Of a stretch of 64,000 bases of DNA, positions 18,901 to 30,115 are shown piece by piece (the stretch's first letter is position 1; every line of letters begins with the position of its first letter). A model generated the notes under the pieces. That model was given only the letters and a program-made list of their open reading frames with translations, was not told the origin of the DNA and did no database searches. Location of the stretch: contig JAVGWX010000005.1 of the NCBI GenBank assembly GCA_036924085.1, positions 43,824,278 to 43,888,277 of the forward strand, in the 5' to 3' direction. Made by a program: the position numbers and the translations under genes. Source of the stretch: Ariolimax columbianus (Eukaryota > Mollusca > Gastropoda > Stylommatophora > Arionidae).

Positions 18901-19084
18901 TATTGGTATGTGAAACAACCATGGTGCGTACCTAGTCATGATTTGCTATGAAAGGGAAAACAACTATAATCGCTCGTCCTGGAATAATGTTTGTGTGTGT
19001 GAGAGAGAAGCTAGCAAACGCATATATACCAATGCATCGATATGTTCACCAACAGATCAGTTTATACATCAACACATCGTTATG

Positions 19085-19260
19085 TGAAGAGCGGCAAAGA
19101 TGGCGCCCTACCGCCTGCGGATCTGCATTGTTCTGGTGTTTATGTTCATTATGGATGCCGTCAGACCACAGATTTGGCTGAAATTCACACTAGTTGACGA
19201 CTTACACTTGTGTTAACGGAAACTGACATTGTTTTCGATTTAGATAATTGTTACTTTTTT
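19085..19260 (+). repeat. Dispersed repeat B, copy 2
   Basis: This shares ATTATGGATGCCGTCAGACC, GAAATTCACACTAGTTGACG and CTTACACTTGTGTTAACG with 4286-4470. It is followed at 19300-19806 by two overlapping open frames (starting YFPGLVHTAKLLRDWRPSLV and later PLYKILSLAKGSSGPESEVD) that I do not recognise. They could be the 5' coding part of the element that carries repeat B. Confidence 0.5.
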
Positions 19261-19994
19261 GTGTTTTCTTTCCTCGTATTATTGTCGTCTGAACATCGTC
19301 TAAATGAATTAGCACAACGCTTAAACCTGTGTCGTATTTTCCCGGTCTAGTTCACACGGCTAAACTTTTACGAGATTGGCGCCCTTCCCTAGTTGCAGAC
19401 AGCGTCAGTTTTGGCATGACTGTGAAATTTAGACACGACTACATTGAGCTAGAAAACGGCCTAGGAGAGATGCCCAACCACACATTACTCACGCTGAGTG
19501 ATGTCCCTACGACATCTTGCAGTTATGGGAAAGGCACGACACGCAATCATAGATGTCATCCCCATCCAATGCCTTGAATGCTACCTGGTTACGGTAAAGG
19601 CTTCGGAAGTGAACCGGGAGGAAAAATCTACATCCTGTGTTATCTCGAGTCCTCTCTATAAAATCTTGTCACTGGCCAAAGGCAGTTCAGGACCAGAGAG
19701 TGAGGTTGACAGCAAGCGCAGTTACATCCTCAATTTAATCCAAATGACAGCACAAGTCACCGAATTCAACGGATACAGCAAGAGAAAGCACTGTCAAAAC
19801 AACTGAACAAAGAGAGTTGTATTCATCACTAGTGGTGGACAAACATCATCATCTGTTCCAGCAGACCATTATATGCATTACTGCATTGTTATCTGCACCA
19901 AAAGATTATTATTTCATATTAGGCGCTAAATTTACCACTTTTGAAAACAGCAGAAATACATACGCAAGCATATAAGCTAATCAAACAAAATGTA

Positions 19995-20185
19995 CTAAAT
20001 ATATACACATTTACAAATATACTTAGCATCAGTCAGACACACACATATAAGCGCACACACACATACACACACACACACGCACACACAAACACATATCAGT
20101 AGAATGCCCACAAATACACACTTAAACTTACATATATTGACGCACACACTCACACATACATATGCACACGAAAACACTAACACAC
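19995..20185. repeat. (CA)n-rich microsatellite
   Basis: ACACACATA-type simple repeats dominate. The 73-residue Cys/Val minus-strand frame over them is an artefact of the repeat. Confidence 0.85.
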
Positions 20186-20221
20186 ACATGAGGAGAGGAG
20201 GTTGACGTCTGCTCATTCAAA

Positions 20222-21055
20222 CAATACTGATCGGACAATGTTAGTCAGGGCCAAGTGAAATATACTGACCAAGATCATACCATCACTGATCGGGCAATGT
20301 TAGGTAGGGCCAAGTGAAATATACTGACCAAGATCATCCCATCACTGATATGACAATGTTAGTCGGGGCCAAGTGAAATATACTGACCAAGATCATACCA
20401 CCACTGATCGGACAATGTTAGTCGGGGCCAAGTGAAATATACTGACCAAGATCATACCATCACTGATAGGACAATGTTAGTCGGGGCCAAGTGAAATGTA
20501 CTGACCAAGATGATACCATCACTGATCGGGCAATGTTAGGCAGGGCCAAGTGAAATATACTGACCAAGATCATACGACCACTGATCGCAAAATGTTAGTC
20601 AGGGTCAAGTGAAATATACTGACCAAGATCATACCATCACTGATCGGGCAATGTTAATCAGGGCCAAGTGAAATATACTGACCAAGATCATACCATCACT
20701 GATCGGACAATGTAATGCAGGGCCAAGCGAAATATACTGACCAAGATCATACCATCACTGATCGGACAATGTTAGGCAGGGTCAAGCGAAATATACTGAC
20801 CAAGATCATACCATCACTGATCGGACAATGTTAGGCAGGGCCAAGTGAAATATACTGACCAAGATCATACGACCACTGATCGCAAAATGTTAGTCAGGGT
20901 CAAGTGAAATATACTGACCAAGATCATACCATCACTGATCGGACAATGTTAGGCAGGGCCAAGCGAAATATACTGACCAAGATCATACCATCACTGATCG
21001 GACAATGTTAGGCAGGGCCAAGTGAAATATACTGACCAAGATCATACCACCACTT
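20222..21055. repeat. 59-bp minisatellite inside dispersed element C, copy 2
   Basis: About fourteen tandem units of 59 bp with core CACTGATCGGACAATGTTAG and CCAAGTGAAATATACTGACC. The unit is homologous to the one- or two-copy motif in the other copies of element C. Units differ by point changes shared between neighbours (for example GACCACTGATCGCAAAATG twice), showing multi-unit duplication. Confidence 0.9.
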
Positions 21056-21305
21056 CTACTCACCTCTCCCCAAAAACATGTTATTTTACTTTTACTTGCT
21101 AACTGATGGATCGACGTTATCCCCGTCGTAATGAGCATCGCGCATATGAAGTCAAGCGCTTCACAACTGCCTGGCTCACCCCGCCCGACTCCATCAGCAC
21201 GCTCGCGTTGTGAGTACAGCTGCTGCAACCCGCCACCCAACAACCACTTCAGAGCACACAAAAGAGTAAAGTTACTCATCATGGGCATTCAACGACAACA
21301 GCAAA
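21056..21305 (+). mobile_element. Dispersed element C, copy 2, conserved 3' module
   Basis: Directly after the minisatellite come CCATCAGCACGCTCGCG, GCTGCTGCAACCCGCCACC, AGAGCACACAAAAGAGTAAA and GGGCATTCAACGACAACAGC, the same modules as in copies 1, 3, 4 and 5. Confidence 0.65.
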
Positions 21306-21535
21306 AAACTCTCACACACATAAACTCACACAAACCCACATGCATACAGACGATCGAACACTTACTTGTACACATAATACACCAACACATTCTCACACAT
21401 AAACTCGCACAAACTCACATGGATACAGACGCTCGAACACTTACTTGTACACATAATACACCATCACACTCTCAGACACACGCTCCCACACATATAAACA
21501 AACACACAACGACACATAGACTGTGCACACCTACT
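21305..21535. repeat. About 78-bp duplicated CA-rich segment
   Basis: ACACATAAACTCACACAAAC ... CGAACACTTACTTGTACACA ... ATACACCA occurs twice in tandem with small changes. Confidence 0.75.
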
Positions 21536-21814
21536 GGTCGATCAGCTGGTGTATAAGTGATGTATGAATTATTCTTCTTGATCTTTCAGGTTGGCATTAT
21601 CCCATTAGTCTCTGTAGAGTAGATAGCACCAGTTAGACAGAAAGACAGATGCACCGTTGAAATATCATCTCACTACAAGACTGGCGTCAGTGCTTTTTGT
21701 GTGCTCATTTGCAGAAAATAAAATGACACGAATTGTGTTTTCTTTCAGACTATGACTTTTGAACTACATTTGTTCTGTTTATAAAAAAAAGTAAATATTG
21801 ACTATCTGTTTATG

Positions 21815-22250
21815 TTTGATTTGGGACTAACTGTTATGTGTGTTATAGCGAGTGGACATTACTGTACTTCGATCAGACCTATATGTGTCCTGATTCTCTC
21901 AGTAAATGTTATATGTTTTACCTGCTGGAGTCGGATGTGTCGGACCGAAATGTGCAGATATCACAGTCAAGCTGTAAACTACGAAACAACTCACTCAATT
22001 ATCCAGTCAGCATACTGCTGCTTGCAAAGGCCTTCGCAGGGTTTGGTAGCAGGAGATTGATAATGAACATAGAAGAAGGGGAAGATGGCATATGTTTTAG
22101 TGAGTAGACGTCACTGCACGTTGCCAACACCTATAGGGTCTCGACTTTCTCAGGAAATGTGATGTGTGTTATGGCGAGTGGACATCACTGCCCTTTGATA
22201 AGACTTGAAGATGTAATGACTCTCTCTCAGTAAATGCTAAGTGTGTTTTT
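21815..22250 (+). repeat. Tandem duplication plus dispersed repeat D, copy 1
   Basis: TGTGTGTTATAGCGAGTGGA ... CTCAGTAAATG at 21834-21908 recurs at 22163-22237 (TGTGTTATGGCGAGTGGACA). In between, 21928-22075 is a copy of repeat D (AGTCGGATGTGTCGGACC, CAGTCAAGCTGTAAACTACG, TTGGTAGCAGGAGATTGATA), which recurs on the minus strand at 29600-29830. 22250-22890 shows no gene. Confidence 0.55.
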
Positions 22251-22894
22251 TTTTAAATATTAGGCTAGCCACCTCTACTCTTAATTCATAAGTTAGCTGT
22301 CTGCCCGATAAAGTATACGTTAACATCAATTTCCGTCAAACTATAAAGTTTACTCTAGTTATTTGCATTATATAAAAAGTGGGGATGAACTACAACAATA
22401 ACGTTCTTTCCCGTTGCATAATTGGAAGTTAACTTCCATCTCTGTACTGCTGAAAAGTTAATTCCCTTCATCGTGTGATTATCAAATCAAATGCATATGC
22501 ACAAAAGTTATAGCATCAACTACTATCAATAAAGCTGTAGAGTTATCTCCACTTCTTTTAACTTCTGTAGAGCATGTTTCTTGTGTTACTTCGCCTCTTC
22601 GTAAAGATTGAACCGAAATCTCCTCATCCATAACTATTGATCACTCACCTTTAATGACAACTACGCAGGTAAAACACCATTGCGTCAAACACTTCACAGT
22701 GATATGTTTCCTGTAGATCTGCAAAGGCTAACCTCAAGTTTTCCTATACTTTATCTGATTTTGCAGGAAATGAAATTAAATAATAATTATGTTCTCTTAT
22801 TAACAAAAATACTCTCAATATATGACACGAGAAGGAAATGAAAGTAATAGTTGACATGATGTAAAAAGCCTGGTTGACCACAGCATAAAAGGGT

Positions 22895-23345
22895 CTTGTC
22901 TTGTCTTGTCTTATCCACTTGTGCCGTGAGGCGCTGTCAGTTTCTGTCCAGGGCCAGACGAGCTGAAGTAGCCGTCATACCATGTCGTTGTAGTTGTTTC
23001 CTTCTTGCAAATGCCCACAGTGAGTATGTTTACTCTTTTGTGTGTCCTGAAAAGGACGTTCAGTGGCGGGTTGCAGAAGCTTTCCTCACATCCCGAGCGT
23101 GCTGATGAAGGTAGACTGGGTCCTCCAGGTGGCTGTGCTATACGTGGCTTCATCTGTATGTCACTCACTACTACGGGTATCACGTCGATACCTCACCCAA
23201 TTAGCCAGGTTGCCATGATAACAGCCCGTTTCCAGGGAGGGCTACTATGAAGCCGAGGTGAGAGTTTTGGCCAGTATATTTTGTCTGACCCTGACTAATA
23301 TATCTGATCAGCATGTTGTGCCAGACCGGAAGTTAATCCTCCTCC
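22895..23345 (-). mobile_element. Dispersed element C, copy 3
   Basis: On the minus strand: GGTCTGGCACAACATGCTGA and GTCAGACAAAATATACTGGC (tandem part, about two units), then CATCAGCACGCTCGGGATGT, TTCTGCAACCCGCCACTGAA, CACACAAAAGAGTAAACAT and GGGCATTTGCAAG. A (CTTGT)n stretch lies at its plus-strand left edge (22893-22912). Confidence 0.65.
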
Positions 23346-23734
23346 CCTGTCATCCCATGTCAATTCAGAATGTCCGCACCACTTACTCTATCCATCTAGT
23401 TCTCGTGCAACCACGGTTGTGGAAACCTGATTGTCGTGGGTTATAGGCGCACAGGGGTAATTGGTTATGTTTCATTTTCATAAGATGGCCGTACCACTTG
23501 ATTCTCTGCCCATTGATATATTAAATGCAGAGCCGTGCTTTAAAGATGATTCGCACCTATTTATTGCTCACTCAATATCTCCAAGTTGATAGTTTTCTGG
23601 AGGCATCTCCTCTCACAAGTCGTGATCTTTCTCTCTAGAGAGGTTGTTAAAGTTCACGTTTGGTACTGGTAACAGAGTGTTGGCATGATTCATTGTTGAT
23701 AAGCAGTCTATTTTGGACATGTTTATGTTAGTGT

Positions 23735-23990
23735 GTTTCAATAATGGTACGCAACTGCATTTGGTTTTTTGGCACGATCTCAATTTATCTGTATAAACCT
23801 CCATCCTGTGTGACAACACTGCCCAAGTACTCGAAATACTTCCCTGGTTTTATCTTGGTCCCGTTTACCATAATTCTCATGTTCTCAGGCTAGATGAGCA
23901 TCTGCAGCTTCTGTTTTGGTTGTGCTAATGTTCTTAATGTGTCATCCGCAGAGTTCAACATGAACATGTATAAAGGATTCAATTTGCAGA
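23735..23990 (-). pseudogene. LINE RT fragment (ADD motif region)
   Basis: The minus strand reads SADDTLRTLAQPKQKLQ, a stop, ENMRIMVNGTKIKPGKYFEY and LGSVVTQDGG. This is the RT catalytic motif followed by the NGTKIE..KYLGSVVTEDG text of RTE-type LINEs. Confidence 0.65.
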
Positions 23991-24144
23991 AAAGTTATTT
24001 TCTGTTGACAATGATAGCTGATTTCATTGTACGGAAGACTAGATGTGACGCATGTCTGTCCTCTCGCCTCTGTGCACACTTCAGAAACAGTTAGCGATGG
24101 AACGAGGAGAATGACGATTCACTTCACTTTACATAAATTACTAG

Positions 24145-24850
24145 GGGCGTTCAAGTAAAACCGGAACTTTTTTTTATTTAAAAAAAAAAGTTCGTCATAA
24201 TGCCATTTATTCGTCGATATAATCTCCTGCAACGATTTTGCACTTATCTCAGCGTTTACGTAATGCTTGAAAAGCGTCAGAGTAGAAACATTTGTCTGTA
24301 TGTCTGAACTAATCCAGGACAGCCTGTTTCACTTCGCCACTAGTGCTGAAATACTGACTTCCCAGGAATTCTTGTAGGGGTCCAAAAAAGGTGGAAAGTG
24401 CTTGGAGAGATGTCTGAGCTATAAGGTGGATGTGACAATACCTCCCAGCCGAGTGGCTGCAGATGCACATAGTGCGATGAGCCGTATAAGGTTTAGCCGT
24501 ATCTTGCAGGAGCAGGACGTAATTTGTGATCAAACCCAACGTGCAGTAACATTCCGAAAATGCAAATGTTCACGAATAATAGTTCGTGACAGTCAATCTT
24601 CAAGAATAATAGTTCGTGACAGTCAATCTTCAAGAATAATAGTTCGTGACAGTCAATCTTCAAGAATAAGGCGTTCCCCAATCTGGAAGTTACCAAGAAT
24701 CACTGTGGTGTGTTGAGAGCCACCTCGGCCGGAATCATCACTCGCGGATGTACGGCCTTCTCTGAAACGTTTACTCCATTCAAATGTCTTACTGCGGCTC
24801 AGTGTTTCATCTGATCAGTTCTCCGCCATAACGTAGTGACGATTATTCAT
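24145..24850 (-). pseudogene. Mariner transposase gene, internally deleted
   Basis: TTCAAGTAAAACCGGAACTT near 24150 looks like a mariner TIR. The minus strand reads FEWSKRFREGRTSASDDSGR (linker after the HTH) and then, after a deletion, YVLLLQDTAKPYTAHRT (second catalytic Asp region), LSTFFGPLQEFLGSQYFSTS and GEVKQAVLD. A 30-bp unit (AAGAATAATAGTTCGTGACA plus GTCAATCTTC) is repeated about three times at 24571-24668 between these parts. Inactive. Confidence 0.75.
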
Positions 24851-24929
24851 ACCGCATGATAATTCTGATTTTCAAATTCTGATTTATTTGTTTGGATGTC
24901 AGTATGTGTCGTATGTTGTCTTATACCAT

Positions 24930-25450
24930 GTTGGCCATACTTATTCTCTTTCTGGGTTTTTTTTAACAGCTTCCTTCTTCCGTTTTTATGTGACCTAGAT
25001 AGGAGAAAATCTGTACCTGTTCAAGTAGTTGATCTTTTATTTGTATCTGCATAGATTAGACTTATTGTTCTAAAGTCTGAACATTCTGTTGCATGAGATG
25101 TTTTCGGGAGTGTTATAAACGTAGATGTTTTTAGGTCTGTTCGTATGCATCCAGTATTGTATATGTCATTTCACAGATCAGTAAGTATATACCAAATTCC
25201 TCTTGGGCCTCTATCATTGCTATGCTAATGGAGTTCGGCCCCGTTTCTTTCCCTTTTTTCATACGTTTTATCCCATTTACCACATCTGATCCTAGGATGC
25301 TGGGTCTTTCATTATCATATATTGATGGTTTGGCTACGCGACTGTCCCCAAAAATCTTGCTTGTATATTTCCTCCATCTTTTCGACATGTCATTCTCATC
25401 CATCAAAATGGCACCATTCTTATCTCCGATGCATCCCCCACTCAGCGTAT
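24930..25450 (-). pseudogene. LINE RT fragment with internal deletion
   Basis: The minus strand reads GAILMDENDMSKRWRKY, then GSDVVNGIKRMKKGKETGPN and SISIAMIEAQEEFGIY, the pre-RT and fingers text of RTE-type LINEs. After stops it jumps to LLEQVQIFSYLGHIKTEEGS, which belongs after the catalytic motif. The catalytic core is missing. Confidence 0.65.
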
Positions 25451-25949
25451 TGTAATCGCAGTCTTCTGTAAATTTTCCAAGGTTTACCGCCTTCTTTCAA
25501 AAGAAACTTCATCACAACACGATGTTGCATGCAAGCACTGGCAGTGTTTTCCGTGTATTTTATTTATCTGTCACGTTACTGGTCCATAACAAGTTGGTCA
25601 CCTAGCAGTAATAGGACACAAGTGCTCCTAACTAAATATAGTATTTGCAGCACGCTATAACCCAATAAGGTAGAACAGGAACAAAAATGACCGCTTTTAT
25701 TTGAACTCATCACGTAGTATACTGACGTTTCAATCCCTGCATTCCTGATTCCATTTGCATGCACTTATTTGGCATAATTATTTTATGTGTTGTCCGTCTG
25801 TTGTATGTTTTACTTTCCTTTAAGGATATACACGTATATTTTAAATTCATATCGGGATGAGCAGTAAATCATTCTATTCCAGGTCGGTATATGATACATT
25901 TGGTCTATGCACTGCCCTGTTTGTGCCTGTTTCGTTATCTCAGGTACTT

Positions 25950-26430
25950 AATCATAATTTAACATAACGTCGTTGTACTGGTTTAGAAGACTCTGCAGAG
26001 TCTGTATACAACCTGTTTCTTTTACTTCCCGTGATCTACAAATACCTATGCGCATCCAATTTATTCTTGAATGCAATAATTGATCCTCTTCCCCCCCCCC
26101 CCCCCCCCACAACTTCCTGTGTCATAGCATTCCATGCATTTACTACTCTCTGGCAGAAAAAAAATATTTGCTTCTATCAAATCTGAACATTTCTGTAATT
26201 AATTTGTAGGTGTGCCCTCTTGTTCTTGTGAGCGACTGCATATGTTGGACAACTAATCTAGACTCATTTATTTTGTCCTTTGATTATCTTGTGAATGTGT
26301 ATTAAGTCACGTCAACTTGAACTGTTTTCTAGAAACTAAAGGAAGACTTTTCTCTTTCATCATAACCATAATTCCAGGTGATCACGATAAGTTTTGACTC
26401 TCTTCTTTTTTGTAGAACTCATGTTGGTTT
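25950..26430 (-). pseudogene. CR1/L2-type LINE 3' end, decayed, with poly-C tract
   Basis: The plus-strand text TTGTACTGGTTTAGAAGACT and TGTATACAACCTGTTTCTTT matches the 3' ends at 18310 and 38885. The minus strand keeps traces of FFCQRVVNAWNAM and RGHTYKLI. A run of about 20 C lies at 26089-26109 inside it. Confidence 0.6.
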
Positions 26431-26590
26431 ACAAATCCAACAATCGTTTGATGGCTGATTCAATGGTTACAGTCTATACATTAAATAAAGGAAGGCATTA
26501 CGCAGGCGTAGCCGCTAGTAACGAATGACGTGGTGACCAGTAATACATAGTGTGCATGCATATGCACGTGTATGCATGTAAGTACGAAGC

Positions 26591-26915
26591 GTGTTCAAAT
26601 GAAACCGGACCAAACTGCAACACGTGAACATACGCACGATGACGTAATTGCTGGTGTAAACAGCATATACCAACCGTCAAATTTGCAAAATTTCATTATC
26701 CTCGAATCATAGTTTCCTCAGCAGACCGTTGAAAACATGGTGAGTGTGATACCGATTCCGTCCAGCATTAATCAGCGAGCGGTGATTCGGTTTCTAACAG
26801 CTGAAGTATGTCGATCAGTTGACATTCATTGCAGAATGCAGGTAGTGTATGATGACAAAAGTGTGTCGAAGACAACTGAAGAACTAGACAACGATGTTTA
26901 AAGAAGGACGTGAGT
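26591..26915 (+). mobile_element. Mariner-like 5' end with transposase HTH remnant
   Basis: GTGTTCAAATGAAACCGGAC (TIR) is followed by the shared 5' part. From ATG 26737 the frame reads MVSVIPIPSSINQRAVIRFL, TAEVCRSVDIHCRMQVVYDD and KSVSKT, the N-terminal helix-turn-helix of mariner-type transposases. It breaks off at GATGTTTAAAGAAGGACGTG; no right TIR was found. Confidence 0.7.
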
Positions 26916-27554
26916 AAACGATAGATCTTCTGAGAACAGATCAGGCTCACATATGTGTATATGAGTGTATGTGTATGTGTTTGAGTGTGTAAGTTTTCTA
27001 AAATGCATGACTAAAAGCACGATTAGTAACGCATATCATATCCATTTTTCTTCTTACATAAACAGATTATTTCAACAAAACACTAAGACTCGTCTTAAAA
27101 TAGGCGATTTTATTGACGATTTTTTTTTTCCTAAACCAGACATGCACGGAACACATGTTAACTTGCATATATACACATAAACATTGCGGTCAATTTTAAG
27201 CACACACACACATACACACCGACACATACAAACGGATTTACCCCAGTACACTCAAGGTGGTTTTGTGGCAAGCATATTCACAAAAAGAAATGCAATTACG
27301 TTTCAAAGCTAAATGAAGAGGCAAGAGATACATCTCATACAATTTGTGATAATTATGTAAAGTATGGAGGTGACTCAATCTTATGATAATTATGCAAGTG
27401 ATAATGACAATGTTCTTGATGATGGTGACGAATACTGAGTTTTATAATAATTCAATTGATGAAACTGACGCAGTTTAGGATCATAGAAGTTATTAAAACA
27501 TTTGGTAATGTAACAAAAGATAATCCTGTCTGCGAAAGACAATATCAAGATATC

Positions 27555-27915
27555 AAAAGGTCAACATGTCTATGGTAGACATTGTAGAGCTTTCAACAGG
27601 TCAACATGTCTGTGAAAGAGAATATTGAGTTTTCGAAAGGTCAACATGTCTACGGTAGACAATATAGTAGTTTCAACCGGTCAACATGTCTACGGTGGAC
27701 AATATAGAGCTTTCAAAAGGTCAATTTGTCTACGATGGGCAATATAGAGCTTTCAAAATACGGACCTGTGTTTGATAAACAAAACGGAACTGTTCAAAGG
27801 CAGCGTGTCTTCGACAGGCAATGTAGATCTTCCAAAACGTCAACCTGTCTACATGAGACACTGCAGAACCATCAAAAGGTCAACTTGTCTGCGATAGACA
27901 ATATAGATCATTCAA
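27555..27915. repeat. 40-bp minisatellite
   Basis: About nine imperfect copies of TCAACATGTCTACGGTAGAC followed by AATATAGAGCTTTCAAAAGG. 26935-27555 before it and 27915-28320 after it hold no gene I can support. Confidence 0.88.
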
Positions 27916-28324
27916 ACCTAACATAATATTTTGCACGCAACACTCAAAACATATACAAATCAATAATTAATCTAAAATAACTGTCCAATCATTATAATCA
28001 GCTTTAGTTAACTCCAAGGAAGCAAACAAAAAGAGATGAACTTTCTCAGGACAGACATGTTGCAAACTTTCATTTGATTGGTATCAATATAATTAATACA
28101 GACAAATACAATATTATCATTGATGCCGCTGTTGCGAATAATAATAATAATTAAACAAGTAATGGCAGTTATACCAGGATATTAAAAACAATGACAGAGA
28201 AGAAATGGGTGATGAAAGGAAAAAATGCCGCTTACCATCTATCTCGCACCTCATACACGTATTGTCTTTCTGATACATCTTGCCTGCATTCATTTAAGCA
28301 TTACAGTAAAATGTATTCATATCT

Positions 28325-28375
28325 CCTTCTCTCTCTCTCTCTCTTTCTCTCTATTTCTCTCTCTCTCTCTATGTC
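28325..28375. repeat. (CT)n microsatellite
   Basis: CTCTCTCTCTCTCTTTCTCT-type simple repeat. Confidence 0.9.
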
Positions 28376-28589
28376 GCTTGTATTAGCATCACATGGAATA
28401 ACTGGTATCCAAACTATCTCTAGGCAGCGTCTTCATAGCTAAACATATCATCATCACCAATGGTCCTGCCTTCAGTCGCCGGTGATCAGAAGTCTCATCA
28501 GCTTTACGTCATGAATCATGTACATCCATTCTACAATTGCCCGACTTCAATCGCATGCTGATCAATCGGCTATTATCTTGTATCTTGGG

Positions 28590-28875
28590 CAACTGAGACG
28601 CTAGTCCGGTCAGGCATAACATACTGACCAAGACCACTGTCTCTCTTCAATGTAGCGCTCACTGGAACATACTGTTTTCATGGAAGGCTGACACGAGATG
28701 TGGTACTGTGCGAGCAAGTGAGGCCAATGATAGCACAGCAGTCTAGAAAATCCCAGTCCACAGTCCCGCCCGGGATGTGAGGAGAGGTACTACAACCTGC
28801 CACAACACCCTTGTTAGGTCGCAACAAAGGAGGAAACATTCTCATTATGAGCATTGAACAACAACAACCTTTCCA
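28590..28875 (+). mobile_element. Dispersed element C, copy 4
   Basis: A single tandem-part unit (GTCCGGTCAGGCATAACATA, CTGACCAAGACCACTG) is followed by the 3' module: GGGATGTGAGGAGAGGTACT, ACAACCTGCCACAACACCC and GAGCATTGAACAACAACAAC. 28875-29600 holds nothing I can support beyond a short possible tRNA-like scrap near 29320. Confidence 0.6.
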
Positions 28876-29599
28876 CCAATGTCCCCGATCTTAAAGAATA
28901 TGCCACGGTCCATCTATTGTTTTATGGAAAACTTAACACAAATCGCATGTAGCATACAGTAAGCACACAACACACGAAGAACTATAGAAGTTAGGCCATG
29001 TGTTCGGACGGCAGATATATTGTGAATATGTATACACATATGGACATTCACGCCCGAGCACAACGAAATGAGCATTTACTTTCCTTCAGGTACCACTATA
29101 CTATTAAGGTAAAAGGTCAGATTAATCTGATTACACATACCGCTGTAGTGGATGAAGTGTTAGAGCCTTCTTTGTATTAAGCTATAGTTTTATGGGGTGG
29201 GTTGACTAATTCTTCCTTGCTGCCATCTTTGACTGCAGAGGCGTCAGCCAGGAACCAATTTACAGCTGATTCGACTGGAGCTGCCGGAAGTGGATGTAAG
29301 ACCCCGTGGCATGCCAGTATAAGCTAATGCTCTACCACTGCGATAATATAACAAGTCCCTCACATTACCAATAATTCACTGTACAAATGCACGAATGTAT
29401 TGTAAATATGTTAACAACGGTTAATATCATAACCATATTACTGACATCTTGGTCATTCTCGTAGAGTCAGTGATCCACCGACAACGAGTAGAAAATAATT
29501 CATCTACGACGTCATGTATTTCCTTCCTGACGTCAAAAATTAATACGATATGACGTGTGTGTTCGTCATGCCCTTAGGGTGGCCAAGACACAACAGTGC

Positions 29600-29960
29600 A
29601 TGAGCTGAGCTGACAGCAGTCAGCGATGAATTGGCTTAGATTGGCTTCGTTCGTTCTCAATCTCCCGCTACAAAGCCCTGAAAAGGGCTTTGTAAGTAGC
29701 AGCATGTAGTCCAGAGAACGGAATGCATTGTGTCGTAGTTTACAACTTGACTGCGATATTTGCACTTTTCGATCCGGCAAATCCGACTTCAGCAAGCATT
29801 TCTTTAGCCACCCGTCTTCGATCTCTGCTCCTTAACCAGTCTGCTCTGTTGCAGCCTGTTATCCAGGATCCCCGATGGAGGTCTAAAAGGGTCTTGGCAG
29901 CTCTGGTTAGCTGGCCCTGACACTAGCAGTCAGCTATGGGTCGTTTCCCGCTGCAGTTCA
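29600..29960 (-). repeat. Dispersed repeat D, copy 2
   Basis: Minus strand: GAAGTCGGATTTGCCGGATC, CAGTCAAGTTGTAAACTACG and TTGTAGCGGGAGATTGAGAA, matching 21928-22075. Parts recur at 30215-30290 and 45280-45560. No protein family is recognised. Confidence 0.5.
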
Positions 29961-29984
29961 TGCGCTGCTCAGCGTCTTGATCCC

Positions 29985-30115
29985 AACCAGCGACTCAAAA
30001 CTGGCTGCTTGCAGGGTTAGCGACTCAAAGCTGGCTGCTTGCAGGGTTAGCAACTCAAAGCTGGCTGCTTGCAGGGTTAGCGACTCAAAGCTGGCTGCTT
30101 GCAGGGTTAGCGAAC
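29985..30115. repeat. 30-bp minisatellite, about four copies
   Basis: AGCGACTCAAAGCTGGCTGC plus TTGCAGGGTT in tandem, next to repeat D. 30290-32340 shows no gene I can support. Confidence 0.88.
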
